DNA of 64,000 nt from Aminobacter aganoensis (GTDB taxonomy: Bacteria; Pseudomonadota; Alphaproteobacteria; Rhizobiales; Rhizobiaceae): assembly GCF_014206975.1 (NCBI RefSeq), contig NZ_JACHOU010000020.1, positions 21,096 to 85,095 on the forward strand. Reading direction: 5' to 3'. The translations under genes were made by a program, and so were the position numbers. Below are positions 43,812 through 51,050 of this stretch, in pieces. Under the pieces are notes generated by a model. That model saw nothing but the letters and a program-made list of their open reading frames with translations, searched no databases and had not been told where the DNA came from. How positions within the stretch are numbered: the stretch's first letter is position 1; each line of letters starts with the position of its first letter.

Positions 43812-43836
43812 AACGCGTCGCGACGGGGCTGGTTCC
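43812..43836 (-). promoter_or_regulatory. EcfG/RpoE2-type general stress promoter
   Basis: On the minus strand GGAAC (43836-43832), a 16-base spacer and CGTT (43815-43812), ending 34 bases before the PRC-barrel gene. Exact match. Confidence 0.8.
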
Positions 43837-44236
43837 GAACTTTTTGATCGATCCCGACCGGCCCGGCGTCGGAGGCCTAAAATCGTCGGCTTAGGCAGCC
43901 CCATTCGGCTTCGGCGGCTTTCTCCGGAACCCAATGCCCAATGCGGAGTTGCTCTCCGAGGGTGGTTCACGAAGGTCGTCGCAGATGCGATATGTCCGCA
44001 GAGGAAATGGTCTACTAGGTGGTGATCTCCGACGTGCTCGCCTCGACCATCTTGCCGTACGGCTTCTAACCGACAACGAACCGCTGTGCTGGAGTTGCTG
44101 GCTTCATCTTGCCGTGGCCTTCGGCACCGCAAGCGGCTTTTTCTGGCTGGCCGGCTATTGATCCGATGGATTCGCATGCCAACGAGCAAGCGTGTCGGCC
44201 ACTGCCTGCAATAGGATGGACATTCGAGGTATCGTC
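43837..44236. other. Intergenic stretch without a recognised gene
   Basis: About 400 bases between the minus-strand PRC-barrel promoter and the next plus-strand gene. Open frames on both strands (43803-44189 minus, 43934-44161 plus) look like GC-driven noise. Confidence 0.35.
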
Positions 44237-44473
44237 ATGAATACGCCTTGCGAAGAACTGGTGCGGAAAATTCTCAACGACCCGCTGGCATCCCGCGAGA
44301 TCAAGATACAGCGCCTCCGCCATCTCGAAGAGGACGCGCGCGCCTTACAGCGGGCGGCTTCCGAAAGCGCCATGAATTCCGACGATGGCTGGCAGGCGGA
44401 ACTGCGCCTCGTTCGCTTGGCGCTCGAGCAATTGGGGGCCAGGCGCATCCGCAAGGGCGCGGCGAGCCTGTGA
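44237..44473 (+). CDS. Small helical hypothetical protein
   Basis: A 78-residue protein with GAGGT 6 bases before the ATG at 44237. It is entirely helical-looking, with heptad-like charges (ILNDPLASREIKIQRLRHLE, then LRLVRLALEQLGARRIRKGA). No family was recognised. It ends 2 bases before the Nudix gene, so they share a transcript. Confidence 0.6.
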   Translation: MNTPCEELVRKILNDPLASREIKIQRLRHLEEDARALQRAASESAMNSDDGWQAELRLVRLALEQLGARRIRKGAASL

Positions 44474-44475
44474 TC

Positions 44476-44940
44476 ATGAACAAACGGAAAAAGCGTGCCA
44501 TTCGGTCAGCCATCAAGGGCGATCCCGCAAGCCAGGTTGCGGCGCTGCCTTATCGCCTGGCTGCGGATGGGTCGATGCGCGTGATGCTCATCACCTCGCG
44601 CGGAACCCGGCGCTTCGTCGTACCGAAGGGCTGGCCGATGAAAAGAAAGACCTCGGCGGCTGCGGCAGCGTGCGAAGCGAGACAAGAAGCCGGCGTGGTC
44701 GGGCAGATGGCAAGGGTTCCGATCGGATCCTTTCGCTACTGGAAGCGGCTGTCGGTCGGCTTTGTCCCCGTCATCGTTCGCGTCTTTCCGATGGCGGTCG
44801 AGACGGTGCTCGACAGCTGGAAAGAAGAAGGCGAGCGCGGTCGCCAATGGCTGTGCCCGGAGGATGCGGCGACCCTTGTCGACGAGCCGCCGCTGGCTAG
44901 CCTTGTCAGACGGATGCCGGAGCTGATCGCCCCGCGTTAA
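44476..44940 (+). CDS. Nudix hydrolase-like protein with a degenerate Nudix box
   Basis: A 154-residue protein of the alphaproteobacterial Nudix group close to diphosphoinositol-polyphosphate phosphohydrolases (PYRLAADGSMRVMLITSRGT, then RRFVVPKGWPM). The Nudix box reads AAAACEARQEAGVV: the expected REUxEE core is CEARQE, with Arg replaced by Cys and one metal Glu by Gln. It may have altered or no hydrolase activity. Co-transcribed with the small helical protein upstream. Confidence 0.8.
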   Translation: MNKRKKRAIRSAIKGDPASQVAALPYRLAADGSMRVMLITSRGTRRFVVPKGWPMKRKTSAAAAACEARQEAGVVGQMARVPIGSFRYWKRLSVGFVPVIVRVFPMAVETVLDSWKEEGERGRQWLCPEDAATLVDEPPLASLVRRMPELIAPR

Positions 44941-45103
44941 CTGAAGCCAGCCGCTCTAGGCCCGACCATGCGCACCGCGTGTCCTCACGCAGCCCAGCTG
45001 CCGGCATCGCGAATACCGGCGGTCACAGCGCGGCAACGCCTCCAGTGTAGTCTTTGCGCCAGCAGCTCAATCCTCGCTGTGATCCCGGACTTGTGAGGCG
45101 GCA

Positions 45104-45736
45104 TCAGGCTCCCGTCTGACCATGAGGGGCGGAGACAGGCTTCGATTCGGGCGAACCTTTGAAGCGGAGGAAGATGGACAGCACGACCAGCATCGCCGTG
45201 GAGAGGAATTCTGACTGCCAGTTCTGGAAGGATTCGAACCAGAGCTGCGGATCGAGCAGATAGCTGAAGACGGACTTGATATCGCCACCGTGCCGTGCCG
45301 CCTCCTCATTGGCGGCAACCGCACTTGCCAACCAATGAATAGTGAACGAAAGCACGAACAAGACGGCAAGGCTCAGACCCAACCCGTAGGAATAGAGCCA
45401 CCTTCTGATAGTGCCATGCAGCTTGGATGGCGGAGCGTCCCCTTGCCTGTGTGGATCGTCGGGATCGAGGGATTCCGCCGACCCGCGCTGGAACAGAAAC
45501 GCGGTTAGCATCACATAGGCGCTCATCTGTAGAAACTCGCTCTCCCAATTCTCGAAAACCGCTGACAGAAACGAACCCGAACCGAGATATGCCAAAAAAG
45601 TCAGCGGCGGTTCGCTGTGGAGCGCCAGCTGGCGGCTCTCATGCGCGAAGCCCGCGACCGCCATTCCCAAGATCGTCACCAGAAAAACAAGCATCAACGT
45701 GAGGGTGAGCCCGTTATCCCTGAGCCAGCGTTTCAT
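45104..45736 (-). CDS. DUF6766 membrane protein
   Basis: A 210-residue protein with four membrane helices in two repeated halves; each half ends in a Trp-Glu-rich loop (FENWESEFLQMSAYVMLTAF and FQNWQSEFLSTAMLVVLSIF). This matches DUF6766, a family of unknown function. Start at 45736 because GGAG precedes that Met; an upstream ATG at 45748 lacks a site. A near-consensus stress promoter (CGAAC-N16-CGTT) ends 29 bases upstream. Confidence 0.8.
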   Translation of the reverse strand: MKRWLRDNGLTLTLMLVFLVTILGMAVAGFAHESRQLALHSEPPLTFLAYLGSGSFLSAVFENWESEFLQMSAYVMLTAFLFQRGSAESLDPDDPHRQGDAPPSKLHGTIRRWLYSYGLGLSLAVLFVLSFTIHWLASAVAANEEAARHGGDIKSVFSYLLDPQLWFESFQNWQSEFLSTAMLVVLSIFLRFKGSPESKPVSAPHGQTGA

Positions 45737-45765
45737 TGCATTCTCCATTTGTCGAATGACCCTTC

Positions 45766-45790
45766 AACGGCCAGACGGGGATATGGTTCG
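45766..45790 (-). promoter_or_regulatory. Near-consensus EcfG-type promoter
   Basis: On the minus strand CGAAC (45790-45786), a 16-base spacer and CGTT (45769-45766). One base off consensus in the -35 element; the distance to the DUF6766 start (29 bases) fits the other sites. Confidence 0.5.
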
Positions 45791-45990
45791 CAGACGCCTA
45801 GGCGTAGCAGTTTGAGCCGGGCCCCTTCGTGCAGCGCGCCGGTGATGCCGAGCCCGAAAAGCCGGCCTGGAGAAAGTCGTCTCTCCGAGGAACCTTTTGC
45901 GCCCGGGCACCTTTTTCTTTGAACTTTCCATCCACCGAAGCCGGGTGCCGTTGATGGTGCCTGACATTCCAGCACTGACAGGAGACGTAA

Positions 45991-46068
45991 ATGGGACGCG
46001 GTATTCTTCTTTGGCTGCTCGGGATTCCGATCCCGATTATCATCTTGATCCTTCTTTTCGCCCGCTAG
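45991..46068 (+). CDS. 25-residue membrane peptide
   Basis: A very short gene with AGGAG 6 bases before the ATG. The product is one hydrophobic helix starting MGRGILLWLLGIPIPIIILI and ending LFAR. I recall near-identical tiny proteins (MGRGILLWLLG type) in other Proteobacteria, always unnamed. It lies 10 bases before the membrane protein gene at 46079, with which it is probably co-expressed. Confidence 0.7.
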   Translation: MGRGILLWLLGIPIPIIILILLFAR

Positions 46069-46078
46069 GAGGAACGAC

Positions 46079-46993
46079 ATGACCCTGGCTCCCGATGAGA
46101 CGCTGGTCTCGCAAGAATTCGCCGCTTCGCCCGAATCCACCGCCTCCGCCATCAGTTGGGGCCCGATCCTGGCCGGGGCCGCCGCCGCGGCGGGCATCAC
46201 GCTGGTCTTGATGCTGCTCGGCTCCGGGCTCGGATTGACGATGGTTTCGCCCTGGTCAACGGAGGGTGTCACCATCACCACGCTGGCGGCCTCGACTGCT
46301 GTCTGGCTGGTCATCGTGCAGTGGCTGTCGGCCGCCGTCGGCGGCTACCTGACCGGCCGCCTGCGCACAAAATGGGTCGGCATCCACACCGACGAGACGT
46401 TCTTCAGGGATACGGCGCACGGCTTTCTTGCCTGGGCTCTTGCCACGCTGCTGGTCGCCGGTGTCCTTGGGTCGGTACTGTCGGCTGTGGTCGGCGGCGG
46501 CGTTCAGGCAGCGTCGAATGTCGCATCGGGTGCTGCTGCGGCCGCCACCGCCAATGCGGGCCCGCAATCGGTTGACACGGCGACCTCCTATTTCGTCGAC
46601 ACCCTGTTCCGGCCATCGGATCCTGCCGCGGCCGGCGCTGCCGGGCCGGTCGATTCCGACCAGGCGGCCCTGCAAGCGTCTCGCATCCTTTTGGCAAGTG
46701 CCGCCACCGATGAGGTCTCGCCCGAAGATCGTACCTATCTGGCGCAATTGGTCGCCGTTCGCACCGGCCTGTCCGAGGCCGATGCCCGGGCGCGCGTCGA
46801 TAGGGTGTTGACCCGCGTCAACGAAGCCAAGGTCACCGCGCAGCAAGCGGCCGACGCTGCGCGCAAGGCGAGCGCCACTTTTGCGCTGGTGAGCGCCCTT
46901 TCTCTCGCCATCGGTGCGTTTATTGCAAGTGCCGCAGGCGCCCTGGGCGGCTGGCAACGCGACGACGACGAGGTCCGCTTCCGGTCGCGATGA
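46079..46993 (+). CDS. Membrane protein with paired helices, unknown function
   Basis: A 304-residue protein with about four membrane helices (about 25-50, 65-85, 105-130, 265-290), opening SAISWGPILAGAAAAAGITL and followed by a long Ala-rich segment (residues 150-260, DEVSPEDRTYLAQLVAVRTG). Similar proteins are sometimes called PhnA-like, without functional support. Start at ATG 46079 behind AGGAGG. It pairs with the 25-residue peptide upstream. A hairpin follows at 47007. Confidence 0.75.
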   Translation: MTLAPDETLVSQEFAASPESTASAISWGPILAGAAAAAGITLVLMLLGSGLGLTMVSPWSTEGVTITTLAASTAVWLVIVQWLSAAVGGYLTGRLRTKWVGIHTDETFFRDTAHGFLAWALATLLVAGVLGSVLSAVVGGGVQAASNVASGAAAAATANAGPQSVDTATSYFVDTLFRPSDPAAAGAAGPVDSDQAALQASRILLASAATDEVSPEDRTYLAQLVAVRTGLSEADARARVDRVLTRVNEAKVTAQQAADAARKASATFALVSALSLAIGAFIASAAGALGGWQRDDDEVRFRSR

Positions 46994-47006
46994 TGCTAAG
47001 TTCGCC

Positions 47007-47036
47007 AATGCCTGCTGGGACCGTTCAGCAGGCATT
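47007..47036 (+). terminator. Hairpin at the end of the 46079-46993 gene
   Basis: AATGCCTGCTG (47007-47017) pairs with CAGCAGGCATT (47026-47036) around an 8-base loop. No T-run follows, so termination is uncertain; it may protect the 3' end. Confidence 0.5.
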
Positions 47037-47106
47037 GCGATCAGTCGTGGGCCTCGGTTCTTGACCTGAGCAGGAGTGTTTTGCGCCATGCTAAGGACTG
47101 AGCGAA

Positions 47107-47340
47107 ATGCCTTCGACTTCTATTCGTGAAACCGCCTACGATCCGGAAACCAGGGTTCTCTCCGTTTGGTTCGTAGCAAGCGGCAAGCGCTACAACTATG
47201 AGGCGGTACCGCCGGAGACTTACGCCGCATTTCGAAGGGCCTTTTCGAAAGGACGCTTTTTCAATGCCCACATCCGCGATCGCTTCCGCTACCATCGGTG
47301 CGCGACAAGCGAGCGGCAAGATAGGGGAGCGGCAAGATAG
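47107..47340 (+). CDS. KTSC domain protein
   Basis: A 77-residue protein. The KTSC pattern is clear: IRETAYDPETRVLSVWFVAS, then YNYEAVPPETYAAFRRAFSK and FFNAHIRDRFRY. KTSC domains often sit in nucleic-acid-related proteins; the small free-standing form is uncharacterised. No clear stress promoter was found, so it may be constitutive. Confidence 0.85.
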   Translation: MPSTSIRETAYDPETRVLSVWFVASGKRYNYEAVPPETYAAFRRAFSKGRFFNAHIRDRFRYHRCATSERQDRGAAR

Positions 47341-47899
47341 GCCAGTGGACGGATGAACCAATTAGGGATGTATCCCGTATTTTAGCTAGGGTCAGCGAAG
47401 AGTCTGCGCACTGAAACGTGCTCACGAGCCGGCATTCAAGCTCGGCATCTTTGAAGACGGAACCAGCCGAGATTCATCACTGTCGCGATACTCGAATACG
47501 TAAATCCCGTCGCTTCCCTGGGTCACCAGAGGTGTCCTTGTGACGAAGCCTCCATGAGCTGCGACTCACGGTTACCAGCTCGACTTGCTCAGTCAAATCG
47601 CAGAGGGGTGAGCTCTAGACGCTAGCAGAGCTGTTAGAGCGGCATCTGCCAGCTTTTGGGAGCAATTTGCGCCTTGGTCGAGGCGTGTTTCTTACCTCAA
47701 AAGCAACTCGGCTTGCTCTGTTAAAAGGCCTGCCGGGAGGGATTCGCGGCAGGCCCCTAGTTGAAGCGCTAAGCCGTTCGGCGATGGCAAGCGCTCCGGG
47801 AGCTAAATGCAATAGTGACACTATCGTTCCCCTGAATATTCGAACGGGATGATCGATCGACCGCGATACGAATTCTCGCGTGCATATCGCACAGTCGTT
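47341..47899. other. Intergenic stretch without a recognised gene
   Basis: About 560 bases. Its minus-strand frame (47615-48274) overlaps the PepSY-like gene and is a shadow. No hairpin or repeat stands out. Confidence 0.4.
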
Positions 47900-47924
47900 G
47901 GAACCTATCGCCCTCCAAAGGGTT
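47900..47924 (+). promoter_or_regulatory. EcfG/RpoE2-type general stress promoter
   Basis: GGAAC (47900-47904), a 16-base spacer, GGTT (47921-47924), ending 32 bases before the PepSY-like gene. Confidence 0.7.
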
Positions 47925-47956
47925 CTTCTCCTGGCAAAGCCCAAGGAGAAAAAATA

Positions 47957-48268
47957 ATGCAAAAGCTGATACTTAGCGCGGCATTTCTTGCCGCCACGGC
48001 GCTCTATGCCCACGCGCAGACCCAACCGTCGACGGATGGCGAGACACCGGCAATCGCCAGCCCTAACACCACAAATCCCACCGCACCGGTCGCCGGCGCG
48101 AACAGCTTCACCAAAGCCCAGGCGAAAGAACGTATCGAGGCGGCAGGGTTCACCAATGTCGGCGTGCTGGTCAAAGCAGAGAGCGGCGTCTGGGAAGGCA
48201 AGGCCACGAAAGACGGCAAGGAGGTGGTCGTTTCGCTCGACTATCAGGGCAATGTCGTCGCCCGATAA
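47957..48268 (+). CDS. Secreted PepSY-like protein
   Basis: A 103-residue protein with a signal peptide (about 1-19, cleaved after AHA), a Thr/Pro linker and a PepSY-like C-terminal domain (TKAQAKERIEAAGFTNVGVL, then GVWEGKATKDGKEVVVSLDY). PepSY proteins modulate periplasmic proteases. The ATG at 47957 follows AAGGAG. A stress promoter precedes it, and the gene at 48303 follows after 34 bases. Confidence 0.8.
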   Translation: MQKLILSAAFLAATALYAHAQTQPSTDGETPAIASPNTTNPTAPVAGANSFTKAQAKERIEAAGFTNVGVLVKAESGVWEGKATKDGKEVVVSLDYQGNVVAR

Positions 48269-48302
48269 ACCCATCCCCCCTCAAACTTTTCAGGAGGCCT
48301 AA

Positions 48303-48926
48303 ATGGCAACCGTGACAGGACTTTTTGACACCTATTCCGACGCGAAGACCGCGGTGGGTGAACTGGCTCGTGCTGGCATCGATCACGATGACATCAGCAT
48401 CGTGGCGAGCAATGCAGACGGCTCCTATGACCGCTCCACGGGCGACGTCGATGCCGGTGAAGCCGCAGGCGCAGGAGCGGGCATCGGCGCCTTGGTAGGC
48501 GGCACTGGCGGCTTGCTCACAGGCCTCGGTGTGATGGCCATTCCCGGCGTGGGTCCGGTGGTGGCTGCCGGTTGGCTGGCTGCCACCGCTGCCGGTGCTG
48601 CAGCTGGGGCGCTTGCGGGCGGAGCGGCCGGTGGGATCATCGGGGCGCTAACAGATTCCGGCGTGAGTTCCGAAGATGCCCATGTGTATGCCGAAGGCGT
48701 GCGCCGGGGTGGAACACTGGTGACGGCGCGGGTGTCGGACGGCGACCAGGAGAATTTGGCCAGGTCCATCTTGCAGAATTCCAACTGGGTCGACATCAAC
48801 CAGCGCCGCGCCTCCTATGCAGAAGGTGGATGGGACAGTTTCGACGAGACGGCGGATCCTTTCTCTCCTGAGCAGGTCGAGGAAGAGCGTCGCCGCTATG
48901 CGGCCCGAGTTCCGCCGGCCGTCTGA
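48303..48926 (+). CDS. YflT-like general stress protein with a Gly/Ala-rich middle
   Basis: A 207-residue protein. The N-terminus (TVTGLFDTYSDAKTAVGELA, then GIDHDDISIVASN) matches the general stress protein 17M/YflT-type domain. A long Gly/Ala hydrophobic middle (about 55-115) of glycine-zipper type follows, then a DUF-like tail. Probably membrane-associated. It lies 34 bases behind the stress-promoter-driven PepSY-like gene and is probably transcribed with it. Confidence 0.8.
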   Translation: MATVTGLFDTYSDAKTAVGELARAGIDHDDISIVASNADGSYDRSTGDVDAGEAAGAGAGIGALVGGTGGLLTGLGVMAIPGVGPVVAAGWLAATAAGAAAGALAGGAAGGIIGALTDSGVSSEDAHVYAEGVRRGGTLVTARVSDGDQENLARSILQNSNWVDINQRRASYAEGGWDSFDETADPFSPEQVEEERRRYAARVPPAV

Positions 48927-48941
48927 GTCGGAGATTCGCAG

Positions 48942-48968
48942 GCCCGCCAGGCCCAAAATCTGGCGGGC
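48942..48968 (+). terminator. Hairpin after the general stress protein gene
   Basis: GCCCGCCAG (48942-48950) pairs with CTGGCGGGC (48960-48968), followed by TTGCTT. A weak intrinsic terminator. Confidence 0.6.
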
Positions 48969-49062
48969 TTGCTTCAAAGCTGCTTGTCGCGACGCTAGCC
49001 GAAGCTTGAGCGCGGAACTTATTGGCACAATCACGCTTATTTTGGACAAGCGGGGAAGCGAT

Positions 49063-49329
49063 ATGCCTAAATATCGATTTGAGTTTCTTCAGGAGACAGA
49101 CGCCGCACCCGTTGTCCTCGAATTAGCGGACGAAGATGCCGCCAAGGCTCAGGCGCGACAGGCAATGGCCGAAGCCGTATTGGATCACGTCTCTAAGAGG
49201 CACGACCCCAGCAAGCTGGCGACGCGGATCTATGACGAGGCAGGCTATTTAATAGCGACCGTGGATTTTGGCTCGGTATTCACGGACACAGAAGACGACG
49301 AACCGCCCTCTGCGCTTATTCCTCGGTAA
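49063..49329 (+). CDS. DUF6894-like protein
   Basis: An 88-residue protein starting at ATG 49063. Pattern: MPKYRFEFLQETDAAPVVLE, then AKAQARQAMAEAVLDHVSKR and LATRIYDEAGYLIATVDFGS. It resembles the C-terminal half of the two-part protein at 9313-9846, so both appear to share a DUF6894-type fold. The function of this family is unknown. A GGAAC box lies upstream but without a GTT at the right distance. Confidence 0.75.
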   Translation: MPKYRFEFLQETDAAPVVLELADEDAAKAQARQAMAEAVLDHVSKRHDPSKLATRIYDEAGYLIATVDFGSVFTDTEDDEPPSALIPR

Positions 49330-49578
49330 AGAGATCAGGCTAGGCGCCAACAATGCAACAATGCCACGGACCTATGCGGCGGCGTCGCCAACCTCTCGCG
49401 AGCCTTGCAGTAGGTGTACCCAATAGCTGAGCTTCTGATGAAGTGATCTAGGGTCGCCTGCTGGTCAGCCTCCGCAGCAGCACTGCGGAGTAAGTTCGGG
49501 TCTGTTCTAAACCCCCGTCTTGTGACGCATAAGGCGATCCGAGTCGTTGCAATCACGCCATTTGTGGACCTGCGTCGT

Positions 49579-49929
49579 TCACTCGTGGAAACGGCCGCCC
49601 TCTCGTGTGGGACTCTGTGAGATTGCCCGCTCTTCAATATCTTCAGGCAGCGCCTGGTCGCTTTCTTGGTACGGATTGTCGTCATCGATGCTCGGTCCGA
49701 CTGCAACCTCAGGCCCAAGCTCGAGTGGGGCACTTTCCAGTGAGATTCCGGCCGTTTCTGCCATCACGCGCAGGGCCTGCTCTTCGACGAGGTCGTCGCT
49801 TTCAATAAGCTCGTCTGCTGCATAGTCGACCACGATGGACTGACCACCCTCGCCCATAAAAGAGACCTTGTAAAAATAGGCTGAGCCGGTTTCAAAGCGC
49901 TTGGTGATGTCCGTCTTCAAAATCTGCAT
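49579..49929 (-). CDS. Free-standing MQI-domain hypothetical protein
   Basis: A 116-residue protein starting at ATG 49929. Its first 40 residues (MQILKTDITKRFETGSAYFY, then KVSFMGEGGQSIVVDYAADE) are clearly related to the N-terminal half of the protein at 9313-9846; the rest is acidic and helical with no recognised family. Together they define a small domain that occurs alone or fused to DUF6894. An exact stress promoter lies 30 bases upstream. Confidence 0.75.
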   Translation of the reverse strand: MQILKTDITKRFETGSAYFYKVSFMGEGGQSIVVDYAADELIESDDLVEEQALRVMAETAGISLESAPLELGPEVAVGPSIDDDNPYQESDQALPEDIEERAISQSPTREGGRFHE

Positions 49930-49959
49930 GGTCGTGATCCCTTGTTGATTGACCTCGAC

Positions 49960-49984
49960 AACGCAGAGCAGGCTACTCCGTTCC
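49960..49984 (-). promoter_or_regulatory. EcfG/RpoE2-type general stress promoter
   Basis: On the minus strand GGAAC (49984-49980), a 16-base spacer and CGTT (49963-49960), ending 30 bases before the MQI-domain gene. Confidence 0.8.
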
Positions 49985-50198
49985 TTGCCCGTTTTGGCGT
50001 CCGAAGCGCATCGGCAACGGTCGCTGCCGGGCGACGGAACCTTTTGATCCGCCCAGCGCTTTTCTAAGACTGTCATGCAGAAAGAGACGGGGCCCGCTAG
50101 CGGTTGAACGATCCTGCGAAGTCGGTGGAAAACCTACTCGCTCGCGTTCGGAGATTTCGCCAGCTGCCCGTCATTCCCGTCACGCGAAAGGATCGATT

Positions 50199-51050
50199 TT
50201 GGCACCGCGAGCAAACTGGAAGGGGGTGCTGAAGGTCGGGGAACTGAGTTGCCCGGTTGCGCTCTACACCGCTGCCTCGACGTCGGAGCGCATTGCCTTC
50301 CACACTATCAACCGCGCGACGGGCCATCGCGTCCGGCGCGAATTCGTCGACAGCGAAACAGGCAAGGCCGTCGACAGGGAGCAGCAGGTCAAAGGTTACG
50401 ACGTGGGCAAGGACGACTATGTCGTGCTTTCCCCAGACGAAGTGGCCTCGGCCGTGCCGGACAGCGACAAGACGCTATCGATCACCGCCTTCATCGCCTG
50501 CGCCGATGTCGACGATGTCTATTTCGATCGTCCCTATTATCTTGCCCCTTCAGGCGACAGCGCAGAGGAGGCTTTCATGCTCATCCGAGAAGGTATGCGG
50601 CAGAAACAGGTGGTCGCCATCGCCCAGACCGTCCTGTTCCGGCGCGTGCGCGCCCTGCTCATCCGCGCCTATGACGACGGTCTGGTCGCGACCACGCTCA
50701 ACTTCGACTATGAAGTGCGCTCGGCGAAAGAAGCCTTCGGCGACGTGCCTTCGATGAAGATCGAAGGGGAAATGCTGGAACTCGCCGAGCACATCATCAA
50801 GACCAAGAAGGGCAAGTTCGACGCGGCGAAATTCGACGACCGCTACGAGGCGGCACTGGCGGAACTCGTCAAGGCAAAGCTGGACGGGAAGAAGATCACC
50901 GCTCCGAAACAGCCGAAACCCGAGAAGGTGATTGATCTGATGGCGGCGTTGCGCCAGAGCGCGGGCGTTGCCGGCAAAACCTCGCGGAAAAAGGCACGTG
51001 CGCCGCGCAAGCAGGGCAAGACTCAGTCAGCGCAGCGCAAGGCTGGATGA
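50199..51050 (+). CDS. ku: Ku protein for non-homologous end joining (copy 1)
   Basis: A 283-residue bacterial Ku homodimer subunit that binds DNA ends and recruits LigD. Family features: RANWKGVLKVGELSCPVALY at the start, the DRPYYLAPSGDSAEEAFMLI segment, and a basic Lys/Ala/Pro tail. It starts with TTG at 50199 and its stop overlaps the ligD start by 4 bases (ATGA), so translation is coupled. No consensus stress promoter was found upstream; only a partial one (GGAAC-N16-CGCT near 50030). Confidence 0.95.
   Translation: MAPRANWKGVLKVGELSCPVALYTAASTSERIAFHTINRATGHRVRREFVDSETGKAVDREQQVKGYDVGKDDYVVLSPDEVASAVPDSDKTLSITAFIACADVDDVYFDRPYYLAPSGDSAEEAFMLIREGMRQKQVVAIAQTVLFRRVRALLIRAYDDGLVATTLNFDYEVRSAKEAFGDVPSMKIEGEMLELAEHIIKTKKGKFDAAKFDDRYEAALAELVKAKLDGKKITAPKQPKPEKVIDLMAALRQSAGVAGKTSRKKARAPRKQGKTQSAQRKAG

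Noticed and set aside
45891..45920. GGAAC box upstream of the 25-residue peptide gene
   Set aside because: No GTT at 16 or 17 bases; it reads CCTT.
47615..48274. 219-residue minus-strand frame
   Set aside because: Opposite the PepSY-like gene, which has a signal peptide, ribosome-binding site and promoter.
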